NCBI GenBank assembly: GCA_938023035.1
Contig: CALIDI010000052.1
Coordinates: 1 to 64,000, forward strand
Origin: an uncultured Leptolyngbyaceae cyanobacterium
GTDB lineage: Bacteria > Cyanobacteriota > Cyanobacteriia > Leptolyngbyales > Leptolyngbyaceae
DNA length: 64,000 nt
Direction: 5' to 3'
In this document: in pieces, positions 43,632 to 52,461 of the stretch
How positions within the stretch are numbered: the first letter of the stretch is position 1
Layout of the letters: every line of letters begins with the position of its first letter
Position numbers and translations under genes: made by a program
Notes under the pieces: generated by a model
The model's input: only the letters and a program-made list of their open reading frames with translations
What the model was told of the DNA's origin: nothing
Databases searched by the model: none

Positions 43632-45845
43632 ATGGTTGACTCGGGTACTCTTTACTCTGAGGGGTGGTTACAAGCTGCAAGAGCGGGTGATCTGCGGGCG
43701 ATCGCCCGGTGGCTGAATCATCACCTCATGCCCCATGGTATTCGCGCCTTGGTAGGGAGTGATCGCTCAGGTCGGTTGCAGGTCATGGTAGAGCTATATC
43801 CCTCTGAGGAGAGTTTGCAATTAGCTGGCCCCTGGCGGGATCCACTCATTCGCTACATTTGCCATCAGCTCTGGCAGTTGCACTCTCCGGTGATTGAGCG
43901 AGTCTGTTTACGCGCCCGTTTCCGGGGCGATCGCCAAATTCTCTGGCAACATCCGGTGCGGTTGCGCCAGCCCCGGCGATCGCTGGCGATCGCCGCAACT
44001 CCTCTACAACGAAGGCTGAAGCGAGTCAGTCGTCAACGGCGGCGGTTACGGCTGCTGCGAACAGCGATGGTGAGCGGTTCCACCGCCGCTGCTTTTCTGG
44101 TCGGTGGTGTGATTGCCTCTGTCAAATCTCCCGTAGAAAATAGCAACGCGCTGACCTCGCCCGTGGCTAGTGAGACAGAGCGACCCTCTGAAGTAAAAGC
44201 CGCTACTGAAACTGTGGTTGTGAGAAAGCATGACCAGGTAGCTGACCCCAGCGACCCCAATGTGACCATGCTCTTTTCAGGGGATGTCACCCTATCGGAC
44301 AACTATGAAAGACAGTACGGCCATGACCCCAGCCATGCCTTTGCCAAGCTAGATAAGTATCGCCAGGTAGATCTAGCCATGGTGAACTTAGAAAACCCCC
44401 TAACCCGCTCAACCCTGCGCCAACCCAGCAAACGCTTTGCCTTTAAGGCGGATCCCAAAATGGTTGATGTGCTTAAACAGGGCGGGGTGGACATTGTTAC
44501 CTTAGCCAATAACCACACCATGGATTACCAAGAGCCAGGGCTAATTGAAACCCTGGAAGTCCTGGATGAGGCTGGCATTATGCGGGTTGGAGCTGGTAGA
44601 AATCTGGATGAAGCCCGTCGCCCGAAAATTGTCGATGTCAAGGGGCAACGCATTGCCTTTTTGAGTTACTACGGCGAAGAATATACAGCGACGGCAACGA
44701 AAGCGGGGGTGAACACCATTGATGAAACCCGCATTGCTGAGGACATTCGAGCTATCCGCGACCAAGTAGACTGGATTATTGTGAACTATCACTGGGGGCA
44801 AGAATTAGCAACCCATCCAGCCGAATGGCAGCGGACTTTGGCTCGCTTCACGATTGACCAGGGGGCGGACGTTATTGTGGGTCACCATCCCCATGTCTTA
44901 CAGGGAACTGAACTGTATAAGGGGCGTCCGATCGCCTACTCCCTGGGTAACTTTATCTTTGGTGGGAATTCGCGCAGCAATTACGATACCGCCATCTTGA
45001 AAGTCGCCGTCAACGATCGCCAGATGAAGGTCGATTTGCTTCCAATTCAGGTGCGACAGTATCAACCCCAAATCGCCCAGGGAGAAGCGGGGGCATCGAT
45101 TCTGAAACAGGTGCAGCAGTTATCTGCTGGGTTTGAGCAGCCCATGCAGGCATCGATGGTATTAGAAATCCAACCGAGCGCCAATCCGGGTAAGGCGGCG
45201 CGATCGCCCATGGTGAACCCCGCACAACCGGCAGCACCGACCCCTACCCCACCCATGCCCTCAGAGGCAGAAGTTACTGAGCCAGCAGAACCGGTTCCAG
45301 AAGGTGTGACTGGGTCTCCAGAGGCGACCCCCGATGGGGGCTTTATCACCGCGCCTAACCACACCCCCTTTAATAAGAGCAACCCCGACTCTTGGAATTT
45401 GCCCCAGCCAAAACAACAGCCCAAGTGGCGATTACGCCTGCCCTTTAGCCAACCCAAACCAGAGGAAGCGGTCGAGCCAGAGCCAGAGACCACCGATGCC
45501 AGCGAAACCGATGCGCTCCTACCAGAGGGAACGCCGCAGGCTGAGGCAGACGCCTCACCGGCAGAAACGATCGCTGCAACTTCGCCATCGACCGTGACAT
45601 TGCCTGTGGTTGCTTCTGGAAAGATTGAGCGCCGTACCAGCACAACCCTTCGCCAAGCGGAAGCAAACCCCTGGCAATCTTCAGCGTCATCGGGAGCTGC
45701 GATCGAGTCAATTTCCGGGCAGCCAGTGCCCGATAGGGGTGGGAGCTTTGAGCCAGAAATTTCTCCGCAGGATTGGGAGCAACCTGGTAGAGTAGGGGCG
45801 GAACTGGTGCCCGATGTTTCTCTACGAGGTGCACCGCAATGGTAA
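43632..45845 (+). CDS. CapA-family (PGA_cap) protein with cyanobacterial N-terminal domain and Pro-rich tail
   Basis: 737 residues from the ATG at 43632, which follows GGAGGG and AGGTG; an ATG at 43551 is in frame but has no such site. The first about 120 residues (WLQAARAGDLRAIARWLNHH, GIRALVGSDRSGRLQVMV, RFRGDRQILWQHPVRLRQP) match the N-terminal domain at 20359. One transmembrane helix follows (SGSTAAAFLVGGVIASV). The CapA metallophosphatase-like domain has MLFSGDVTLSD, AMVNLENPL, VTLANNHTMDYQEPG, WIIVNYHWGQEL and VIVGHHPHVLQGTE, holding the metal ligands. The last about 230 residues are Pro/Glu/Ala-rich and probably disordered. CapA proteins act in poly-gamma-glutamate synthesis or as surface phosphatases. 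The epimerase gene starts 12 bases later. Confidence 0.88.
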   Translation: MVDSGTLYSEGWLQAARAGDLRAIARWLNHHLMPHGIRALVGSDRSGRLQVMVELYPSEESLQLAGPWRDPLIRYICHQLWQLHSPVIERVCLRARFRGDRQILWQHPVRLRQPRRSLAIAATPLQRRLKRVSRQRRRLRLLRTAMVSGSTAAAFLVGGVIASVKSPVENSNALTSPVASETERPSEVKAATETVVVRKHDQVADPSDPNVTMLFSGDVTLSDNYERQYGHDPSHAFAKLDKYRQVDLAMVNLENPLTRSTLRQPSKRFAFKADPKMVDVLKQGGVDIVTLANNHTMDYQEPGLIETLEVLDEAGIMRVGAGRNLDEARRPKIVDVKGQRIAFLSYYGEEYTATATKAGVNTIDETRIAEDIRAIRDQVDWIIVNYHWGQELATHPAEWQRTLARFTIDQGADVIVGHHPHVLQGTELYKGRPIAYSLGNFIFGGNSRSNYDTAILKVAVNDRQMKVDLLPIQVRQYQPQIAQGEAGASILKQVQQLSAGFEQPMQASMVLEIQPSANPGKAARSPMVNPAQPAAPTPTPPMPSEAEVTEPAEPVPEGVTGSPEATPDGGFITAPNHTPFNKSNPDSWNLPQPKQQPKWRLRLPFSQPKPEEAVEPEPETTDASETDALLPEGTPQAEADASPAETIAATSPSTVTLPVVASGKIERRTSTTLRQAEANPWQSSASSGAAIESISGQPVPDRGGSFEPEISPQDWEQPGRVGAELVPDVSLRGAPQW

Positions 45846-45857
45846 GGAGCCTCAACT

Positions 45858-46730
45858 ATGCCCGCTGCGATCGCCCATGAGCAACGACAGTACGCAACCT
45901 ATCTGCTCTCCCAGAGTGAGCCTGCCTCCTTGTTAGAAGTCGTGCCCGAACGGGGGGGCATTGCTTTGCGCTGGCAGTTTCAAGGGAAGGAAATTTTCTA
46001 CCTGGATGCCGAGCGGTTCAAAGATCCCACTCTCAGCGTCAGGGGAGGAAACCCCATTCTCTTTCCAATCTGCGGCAACTTACCTGATAACACTTATACC
46101 CACAAGGGCCAGAATTATCCGTTGAAGCAACATGGCTTTGCCCGCGAGTTGCCCTGGCAGGTTAGCCCCCTGACAGACGAAGCCAGCGGAAAATTAGTGC
46201 TCAGTCTGGAAAGTAACAATCAAACCCGGGCCGTTTACCCCTTTGAGTTTCACCTGGCCTTTAGCTATCAGTTAGTGGGCAACCAATTGCGCACCACCCA
46301 AACGGTGACTAACCCTTCGACAGAACCGCTGCCCTTTTCGTTAGGATTTCACCCCTACTTTTTAGTCGATGATAAAACCCAGCTCCGCTTTGATATTCCC
46401 GCCAGTGAGTTTATCGACCAAAAGACCAAAATCGCCCACACCTTTGCTGGTGAGTTTGACCTGAGTCAAGATGAGTTGGATTTAATGTTTCCCAACCTGA
46501 CGCGCTCCTCTGCTCACGTTGTTGATTTGCAGCAGGGTACCCGCCTGACCCTCGACTTTAGTGAGGCCTATCGTAATTTGGTATTTTGGACGGTGAAAGG
46601 CAAACCCTTCTACTGCTTAGAACCCTGGACAGCAGGGCGCAATGCAATGAACACCGGCGATCGCCTGATTTATCTCGATCCTGGCGCAAGCTTTACCGCC
46701 TTTGTCAACCTGACCGTCGAACCAGCCTAA
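45858..46730 (+). CDS. Aldose 1-epimerase family (mutarotase) protein
   Basis: 290 residues. Galactose-mutarotase-like beta-sandwich that interconverts alpha and beta anomers of aldoses or hexose 6-phosphates. Visible: RGGNPILFPICGNL (sugar-binding Arg and Asn), QHGFARELPW with the catalytic His, LPFSLGFHPYF with the second His, and YCLEPWTAGRNAMNTGD with the catalytic Glu. The PWTAGRNA block is typical of the cyanobacterial and plant group related to glucose-6-phosphate 1-epimerase. It closely follows the CapA gene and probably shares its transcript. Confidence 0.9.
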   Translation: MPAAIAHEQRQYATYLLSQSEPASLLEVVPERGGIALRWQFQGKEIFYLDAERFKDPTLSVRGGNPILFPICGNLPDNTYTHKGQNYPLKQHGFARELPWQVSPLTDEASGKLVLSLESNNQTRAVYPFEFHLAFSYQLVGNQLRTTQTVTNPSTEPLPFSLGFHPYFLVDDKTQLRFDIPASEFIDQKTKIAHTFAGEFDLSQDELDLMFPNLTRSSAHVVDLQQGTRLTLDFSEAYRNLVFWTVKGKPFYCLEPWTAGRNAMNTGDRLIYLDPGASFTAFVNLTVEPA

Positions 46731-46765
46731 GCAGAGGTTGCAGGCCAGCCCCAAACCCAACCCCT

Positions 46766-48100
46766 CTACGCCACGACCCTCAGACGAAAGTTGTCAGAGG
46801 GTACAAAAGTAATGCCGCGCCGCATGGGCCTAACAGGGGTGGTGTGAGCTGGGGCAAGGCGATAGGTTTGGAGAATCGTGGCCAGTACCAACTTCATCTC
46901 ATATAGAGAGAACGCTGCCCCAATACAACTGCGAGATCCGCCGCCAAAGGGAAAAAACTCATAGGGCGACATCTTTTTTTGCAAAAATCGCTCGGGTCGA
47001 AATTGATCGGGGTTAGGGTAGGTCGCAGCCCGTCGATGGGCCGTATAAATGCAAGGAACGAGAACCTCACCCGGTTTGTAAAGCCTGCCTTCAATCTGCA
47101 CGGGTTTGCGTACTACTCTGGGTTGAGCAATCAGGGCAATTGGGTAAATCCGCAAGGTCTCTTTACAAACAGCATCGAGCCAGGGCAATTGCGCGATCGC
47201 CTCTGGGGTCTCTGCCTGCTCCAGTTCTTGCCGCAGCCGTGCCTCCACTGGTGGCTGTTGATGAATCCAATAAAAGGCCCAGGTTAAAGCAGAAGCCGTG
47301 GTTTCATGGCCTAACAACAGTAACGTCATTAGTTGATCCCGCAATTCGGTATCACTCATGGCCTCACCCGATTCATCCTGGGCGGTCAGTAACAACTCCA
47401 AAACATCTCCACGAGTCATTTCACTGCACTGACGGCGATCGCCAATTTCTGCTGCAATCAGCCGATCAATCTGCTCACGTTTGTCCAAAAACCGCCCCCA
47501 GGGACTCCATCGCCCCAGATTACACTGCAATTGGGGAAAGAAAAACTGACTGGAGTAAAGGGGCGCCGTAATCGCCTCGAGCAACTCACTTAAGTGCTGC
47601 TTCAGGTGCTCGTAGCGCTGCCCTGGTGCCAAACCAAAGACGACCCGCAAAATCACCTGGAGAGAGATAGCCGACACAATCGGGCGAATGGATAAGGCCA
47701 TACCCGGTTGCCAATGGGCGATTTCAGTGCGCGTCAGGGTGCAAATGGTAGAGCCGTAAAATTTCATGCGATCGCCATGGAGGGATGGCATCAAAAGCTG
47801 ACGCTGGCGCTGATGGGGTTTACCCTCCTGCATAATCAGAGATAACTCTCCCACCAGCGGACGAAAGGGGTGAGTCACTCGCCCCAAGGCCAAGCAATCG
47901 GCCTGGGTCGTAAAAATCTCGGCGATCGCTGCCGGAGCACTAAAAAACACAACAGGTGGCGAGTTCCAACCTAGGACGCGCGTACTAAACGTATCACCAA
48001 ACCTACGAGCACAGCGGTCTAGAAAAGTGATGGGGTCAGCCACCAATTGCAACGTTTGCAGCAGTGGAGGAAGGGAGTACAAATCCAAAAACTTTGTCAT
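46766..48100 (-). CDS. Cytochrome P450, CYP110-like
   Basis: 444 residues, full length, no N-terminal membrane anchor, so a soluble bacterial P450. Landmarks in order: I-helix LLLLGHETTASALTWAFYW with the oxygen-activating acid-Thr pair, K-helix KETLRIYP (ExxR), FRPERFL, and the haem loop FPFGGGSRSCIGAAF with thiolate Cys392. The ending RPMRRGITFVPSDNF is typical of the cyanobacterial CYP110 group, which oxidises fatty acids, alkanes or terpenoids. Redox partners (ferredoxin) must come from elsewhere. It converges with the epimerase gene. Confidence 0.93.
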   Translation of the reverse strand: MTKFLDLYSLPPLLQTLQLVADPITFLDRCARRFGDTFSTRVLGWNSPPVVFFSAPAAIAEIFTTQADCLALGRVTHPFRPLVGELSLIMQEGKPHQRQRQLLMPSLHGDRMKFYGSTICTLTRTEIAHWQPGMALSIRPIVSAISLQVILRVVFGLAPGQRYEHLKQHLSELLEAITAPLYSSQFFFPQLQCNLGRWSPWGRFLDKREQIDRLIAAEIGDRRQCSEMTRGDVLELLLTAQDESGEAMSDTELRDQLMTLLLLGHETTASALTWAFYWIHQQPPVEARLRQELEQAETPEAIAQLPWLDAVCKETLRIYPIALIAQPRVVRKPVQIEGRLYKPGEVLVPCIYTAHRRAATYPNPDQFRPERFLQKKMSPYEFFPFGGGSRSCIGAAFSLYEMKLVLATILQTYRLAPAHTTPVRPMRRGITFVPSDNFRLRVVA

Positions 48101-48240
48101 ATCTTTAGCTAATTACAAAGAAACATTGCGATTTTCCCTGTTTTCCTGCTAAGAGGTTGTACGCTTCAGCATTCTAAGGATGTGCACTACCGCAGACCGC
48201 AGGGCAAACCCTTACGATTCTGATGCGAAATTAAGGTTGT

Positions 48241-48284
48241 TAATATGATTGCCCACTTACCTTAATATGATTGCCCACTTACCT
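48241..48284 (+). repeat. Perfect 2 x 22 bp tandem repeat
   Basis: The unit TAATATGATTGCCCACTTAC+CT occurs twice without gap, 35 bases before the cNMP-binding protein start. Each copy contains a -10-like TAATAT, so promoter strength or start position may be affected. Confidence 0.93.
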
Positions 48285-48318
48285 AAGTCTAGTGATTCAA
48301 AAGGACGTATGTTCACCT

Positions 48319-48858
48319 ATGGAAAAGGTATTGTTTATTCTGGCAGAGCTAAATGATGACGATATTGACTGGATTTTAGAAACAGGCAGCCGCGAAGAAA
48401 TTTCTGCTGGAACCGTCTTGATCTATGAGGGAAAGGCGATTGATGCGGTTTATATTCTGCTAGAAGGTGAGCTGAGCGTTAAGACAAAGGCAACGGGCGA
48501 TCGCGAACTGGCCAACCTACTCAGCGGTGAGGTTGTAGGCGAAATGTCTTTTGTCGATACACGCCCCCCCTCTGCCACTGTAACCGCCAAGCAGAACTCC
48601 ATTGTGCTGTCTCTGCCGCGCAAACAACTAGCTACTAAATTAATCCAGGATGTTGGTTTTGCTTCGCGGTTTTATCGAGCCATGGCGGTGTTTCTCTCCC
48701 ACCGGCTACGGCTAACTGTCAAGCAACTTAGCAGCCAAGCCGGTTCAGGGCCTGTCAGCCTACCAGATGATGAGTTGGCAGATGAGGCACGGGTAGGGGT
48801 CGCCCTTGCAAAAACCCGGCTTGATTGGCTCCTGCGTCGCCTTAAAGATGGGTGCTAA
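48319..48858 (+). CDS. Cyclic nucleotide-binding domain protein (no HTH)
   Basis: 179 residues from the ATG at 48319 (MEKVLFILAELNDDDIDWIL); the frame opens at 48271 within a tandem repeat. One cNMP-binding beta barrel: ISAGTVLIYEGKAIDAVYIL, LLEGELSVKTKA and the phosphate-binding cassette LSGEVVGEMSFVDTRPPSAT with its Gly-Glu and Arg-Pro-Pro-Ser residues. A long C-terminal helix (RAMAVFLSHRLRLTVKQLSS) follows, but no DNA-binding wing or kinase domain. It should be a sensor or regulatory subunit that responds to cAMP or cGMP through protein contacts. Confidence 0.85.
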   Translation: MEKVLFILAELNDDDIDWILETGSREEISAGTVLIYEGKAIDAVYILLEGELSVKTKATGDRELANLLSGEVVGEMSFVDTRPPSATVTAKQNSIVLSLPRKQLATKLIQDVGFASRFYRAMAVFLSHRLRLTVKQLSSQAGSGPVSLPDDELADEARVGVALAKTRLDWLLRRLKDGC

Positions 48859-49281
48859 ACCCTTAATTCGCTTTCTGCCGCACTGTATACACTGTATATA
48901 ACAGAGCAGCATTTGACGAAGCAGAATTTGGCTGAGGCTCACTCAAGGCCCCTCACACCGGAGTCTAGCCTTTTGGGATGACTTGGCGATGGACATTGGC
49001 GATGGGCAATGGAGTAAAGGGCGTTGCTTAACGCAGGGGTGCATTGCCCTCATCTCTCTTTCTTGATTTAAACCCTTTTACCATTAACGTGAGTTCGACA
49101 AGGAATAGAGTGCGGAAAGAAAGGCTTTGACGCAAGCATGTTAACCACAACTCATTAAAGTTTATTTCGATAAGTATAAAACCTCATACAAAAATCGATG
49201 GGTAGCGCTTAGGATAGAAACTTAGAGTTTCTGAGAATCGCGTCAACAAAAGTTCACAATTAATACTTTGCACGACTTGCT
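48859..49281. other. Intergenic region
   Basis: About 420 bases. Holds a short direct repeat ACTGTATAC-ACTGTATAT at 48883-48900 and an AT-rich stretch (49150-49200). No gene supported. Confidence 0.4.
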
Positions 49282-49476
49282 ATGACTCCCTCTGAAATCA
49301 CCCAATCCCTTCATTTAGCAAAAGCGTTGAATCTTATTGTTTCTAGCCGGCATATTAATGGGGTTTTGCATGTCTACAATGCAGCGGGGTATGCTCGACC
49401 ATGGGATAGTTTTGCGTCAGAATATCCCCTCGAACGTCTGCAGGCCATGATCAAACGAGCGTATCGAGCAGCTTAG
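49282..49476 (+). CDS. Small hypothetical protein
   Basis: 64 residues: MTPSEITQSLHLAKALNLIV, then SSRHINGVLHVYNAAGYARP and ERLQAMIKRAYRAA. The composition is protein-like, with an N-terminal helix, a short beta-hairpin and a C-terminal helix. The ATG lies 8 bases after ACGACTTGCT, without a canonical ribosome site. The frame is isolated in non-coding DNA. No family recognised; probably real but unproven. Confidence 0.5.
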   Translation: MTPSEITQSLHLAKALNLIVSSRHINGVLHVYNAAGYARPWDSFASEYPLERLQAMIKRAYRAA

Positions 49477-49609
49477 TATGGCTACACAGAATCCAAATGC
49501 TTAGCGCAAAGTGAACATGCTGAGTGTGTGAATGTTGCAAGCTATACTGGTTTTCGCCTGGTTGTAAGGGTCAGGTCTAGTCATTCCAGGCTGAAATGAA
49601 AAGCGAGCG

Positions 49610-49720
49610 TGTCACCTTTGCAGGCCCTCATCTCCCAGCTCCTGCTCCTAGGTTGGGAGCAGGGGAGCTACTAAGCGACTTCAAAGTTCCTCTTCCCAAT
49701 TGAGATAAGGGTGAGGGCAA
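49610..49720 (+). repeat. Dispersed repeat, type C, copy near pheS
   Basis: Starts with GTCACCTTTGCAGGCCCTCA, identical to 60950-60969, and continues with a hairpin-forming CTCCTGCTCCTAGGTTGGGAGCAGGGG and CTTCAAAGTTCC. Non-coding. Confidence 0.8.
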
Positions 49721-49781
49721 ACATAACACACACCCAATGAAAATGCATCAAACTTTAAAGGGAAGGGTTTCAAAGAGAAAG

Positions 49782-49808
49782 GTATCGTGACACTCTCGAT
49801 ACCCTTTT
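49782..49808 (-). terminator. Hairpin terminator downstream of pheS
   Basis: GGTATCG-TGACACTCT-CGATACC with AAA before and CTTTT after, so it can act on either strand. It lies 125 bases beyond the pheS stop and ends the transcript on the minus strand or the short plus-strand gene. Confidence 0.6.
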
Positions 49809-49933
49809 CCGTATTGTTTCCATATTGAGTGGTCAAAACATCGCAGGTTCGTTATGGCCTGATAACGAACGATGGTTGAGCCAAGTCAAATCTTGTGCGT
49901 GCGCAGCTCACACTCTCAGACTCTTGCCAGCTT

Positions 49934-50938
49934 CTAGAACTGTTTGAGGAACCGTAAATCGCTACTGTAGAGACGGCGAATATCATCCAACTGGTGCAAT
50001 ACCTGCGCTAACCGCTCTACCCCCATGCCACCTGCAAACCCGGTGTAGACCTCTGGGTCGTAACCAACAGCCTTCAGTACATTCGGGTCAACCATGCCAC
50101 AGCCCATGATTTCAAGCCAGCGGCCTTTCCATTGCAAGTCTACCTCTGCCGATGGTTCCGTAAACGGAAAGAAGCTAGGGCGCAGCCGGATCGGCACTTC
50201 GCCGAAGAGTTGCTCCAGCAAAACCTTGATGGTGCCTTTCAGATCGGTAAAGGTCAGCCCCTCATCAACGGCTAAAAATTCAATCTGGTGAAATACAGCG
50301 GTGTGGGTTGCATCCACGGTATCCCGACGATAGCAACGACCTGGAATAATGATCCGTACGGGTGGTTCGTTATTTTCCATGTAGCGAATCTGAACTGAGG
50401 AGGTATGGGTGCGCAGCAGGTTGCCATCGGGCAAGAACAGGGTGTCTTGCATATCGCGGGCCGGATGGTCGGGCGGAAAGTTGAGGGCCTCAAAGTTATA
50501 GTAGTCGCTCTCCATTTCTGGCCCATCGGCCACGGTGTAACCTAGGCCGACAAAGATATCGACCACTCGATCCATCATGGCATTGAGGGGGTGCACCCGC
50601 CCTTGGGGAACAAATATCCCTGGCATTGTCACGTCTAGAGCTTCAGACTCTAGCTGAGCCTGAATTTCGGCAGCCTCTAATTCGCTTTTACGCCGATCTA
50701 AATCGGCTTGAATCGTTTCTTTAATCTGATTAGCCAGAGCGCCAATTTTGGGGCGATCGCCAGGGTCTAGCTTACCCATGCCCCCTAACACCTGAGGAAT
50801 CGGGCCTTTTTTGCCCAGGTACTTAACCCGCAACTGTTCCAGTTGCTCTAGGGTCTCTGCCTGGGCTAAGGCGACCTCGGCTTCCTGGTGAATAGCCTGG
50901 AGTTGGGCTTCTAATGCTTCAGACTGGGCGATGCTCAT
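49934..50938 (-). CDS. pheS: Phenylalanyl-tRNA synthetase alpha subunit
   Basis: 334 residues, full length. Class II catalytic subunit of the alpha2beta2 enzyme that charges tRNA-Phe. The N-terminal coiled coil (residues 5-90) binds tRNA. The core shows [65 protein letters not shown] (motif 2), [12 protein letters not shown] and [14 protein letters not shown] with [12 protein letters not shown] (motif 3). pheT is not adjacent, as is common in cyanobacteria. Start [14 protein letters not shown]. Minus strand, single gene. Confidence 0.97.
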   Translation of the reverse strand: MSIAQSEALEAQLQAIHQEAEVALAQAETLEQLEQLRVKYLGKKGPIPQVLGGMGKLDPGDRPKIGALANQIKETIQADLDRRKSELEAAEIQAQLESEALDVTMPGIFVPQGRVHPLNAMMDRVVDIFVGLGYTVADGPEMESDYYNFEALNFPPDHPARDMQDTLFLPDGNLLRTHTSSVQIRYMENNEPPVRIIIPGRCYRRDTVDATHTAVFHQIEFLAVDEGLTFTDLKGTIKVLLEQLFGEVPIRLRPSFFPFTEPSAEVDLQWKGRWLEIMGCGMVDPNVLKAVGYDPEVYTGFAGGMGVERLAQVLHQLDDIRRLYSSDLRFLKQF

Positions 50939-51148
50939 GGGTTTTGAATCACAGAGTGCTTAGATGGGGAGAATGCCTAAATGCAGGCATTAGGGCAGAA
51001 AAGCCACGATTATCAGTTTAGAGGCTGGGCTGACTGGTTGAGCAAGATCCTCAAGAAGTTCTTCTAAAAATGCCCATCTCCAACTATAGAAATAAGAAAT
51101 GCAAGATTGAGAGTAACGACTTCGGCGGTTCTCTTGGGTGCCGAATGG

Positions 51149-51190
51149 CCCTCATCCCCCATGCTTGAATGCCCGTCAGAATGCCTCGGT
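51149..51190 (+). repeat. Dispersed repeat, type A copy 3
   Basis: CCTCATCCCCCATGCTTGAA followed by TGCCCGTCAGAATGCCTCGG; nearly the same as the copy at 41331-41360. Confidence 0.75.
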
Positions 51191-51324
51191 TAAAGGATCC
51201 TTGAGATGGCTAGGGGATTTGACCACGTCTAGCTTAAAACCAATGGTTTCTCCACGGGCACAACCCGAGGGCTGAACTTGAATAAGCTTTATAGCAGTTG
51301 CCAATGGTTCTCACAGCGATCGCA

Positions 51325-51394
51325 AATCAGAAAGCCTACCAAGCATCGACGTTTGAATGCCTGGTTTTGTCCTAAGCTTTCTGGCCAACGCGAT
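51325..51394 (+). repeat. 70-bp direct repeat upstream of surE, copy 1
   Basis: AATCAGAAAGCCTACCAAGC then GGTTTTGTCCTAAGCTTTCTGG and CCAACGCGAT. It matches 51534-51603 base for base over much of its length, with about 15-20 differences. Confidence 0.75.
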
Positions 51395-51533
51395 CAATTG
51401 GCGCTCCTAAGCCAGATCCGAGGCTTAGACCCAGACTCGCTCGTACAATCGGAAAGCGGGAAGAATCAATGGGCTTGGTTACAGTTTTAAACTGCCAGCA
51501 ATAGCCGTTGCCATGAAAACCATCGCGACGGCG

Positions 51534-51603
51534 AGTCAGAAAGCCTATCTAGCATGGGCGGTTGAGCACTGGGTTTTGTCCTAGGCTGTCTGACCAAAGC
51601 GAT
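51534..51603 (+). repeat. 70-bp direct repeat upstream of surE, copy 2
   Basis: AGTCAGAAAGCCTATCTAGC then GGTTTTGTCCTAGGCTGTCT and CCAAAGCGAT. The second copy of the element at 51325-51394; it ends 39 bases before the surE start. Confidence 0.75.
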
Positions 51604-51642
51604 ATAGCGATACAAACACATGAGGAATATTTGGGGATAGTC

Positions 51643-52461
51643 ATGAAGTTGTTAGTGAGTAATGATGATGGAGTCTATGCTCTGGGTTTGCGGACGTTAG
51701 CCAATCAACTAGCGGCAGCGGGGCATGAGGTGACCGTGGTTTGTCCTGATCGCGAACGATCAGCGACCGGCCATGGGTTGACGTTACATCGTCCGATTCG
51801 GGCCGATCAGGTTGAGGCCGTTTTTCACCCCACCATCAAGGCATGGGCCTGCTCAGGTACCCCGGCAGATTGTGTCAAGCTGGCCCTTTGGGCTTTGCTC
51901 GATAGCCCTCCTGATTTAGTTTTGTCGGGCATTAACCATGGGGCGAATCTGGGGACGGATGTATTGTACTCTGGTACGGTATCAGCCGCTATGGAAGGAG
52001 TGCTGGAGGGGATTCCTAGTATTGCTTTGAGTTTGTGTAGTTTTACGCTCAGGGAGTTTGGCCCGGCGGCGCAATTTGCTCAGTCGCTGGTGACGCAACT
52101 GGCGCAACACCCGTTGCCAGAGTTACTCCTGCTGAATGTCAACATTCCACCCCTACCGGCAGAGAAAATTGCTGGAGTAAGGGTGACCCGTCAGGGGATT
52201 CGTCGCTACATTGACTTGTTCGATCGGCGGGTTGACCCTCGAGGTAAGACGTACTACTGGCTAGCGGGCGAGGTTTTAGAAGAGGTGACCGATACTTCTA
52301 GTTTTGCCGATCAGGCTCCAACGGATGTGGATGCTGTGCGAGAGGGGTATATTGCCATTACCCCGCTGCAATTTAACCTGACCTCAGCCGCAGGTTTAAC
52401 AATGTTGCAAAACTGGCGATCGCAACAAGGGGCGGAGTCCTTCGGTGTTTTTACATTCTAA
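51643..52461 (+). CDS. surE: 5'/3'-nucleotidase SurE
   Basis: 272 residues from the ATG at 51643, giving [19 protein letters not shown], the standard SurE start; the frame opens at 51562. Metal-dependent phosphatase acting on nucleoside 5'- and 3'-monophosphates and polyphosphate. Metal ligands are Asp8, Asp9, the Ser in [13 protein letters not shown] and Asn in [34 protein letters not shown] completes the active-site region. Its end overlaps the glcF end by 4 bases, so the two genes are convergent with shared stop-codon bases. Confidence 0.95.
   Translation: MKLLVSNDDGVYALGLRTLANQLAAAGHEVTVVCPDRERSATGHGLTLHRPIRADQVEAVFHPTIKAWACSGTPADCVKLALWALLDSPPDLVLSGINHGANLGTDVLYSGTVSAAMEGVLEGIPSIALSLCSFTLREFGPAAQFAQSLVTQLAQHPLPELLLLNVNIPPLPAEKIAGVRVTRQGIRRYIDLFDRRVDPRGKTYYWLAGEVLEEVTDTSSFADQAPTDVDAVREGYIAITPLQFNLTSAAGLTMLQNWRSQQGAESFGVFTF

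Larger units (their letters stand above)
50939..51642. other. Long intergenic region with repeats
   Basis: About 700 bases between the divergent pheS and surE. It contains a type A repeat (51149-51190) and two related segments of about 70 bases (51325-51394 and 51534-51603). The open frame 51278-51490 spans the first copy and is not convincing as a gene. Confidence 0.5.

Noticed and set aside
45062-45643. 193-residue minus-strand frame
   Set aside because: Shadow of the Pro/Glu-rich tail of the CapA protein; Gly/Ser-rich translation is the antisense of Pro codons.
51278-51490. 70-residue open frame upstream of surE
   Set aside because: Coincides with one copy of a non-coding direct repeat; the second copy has no corresponding frame.
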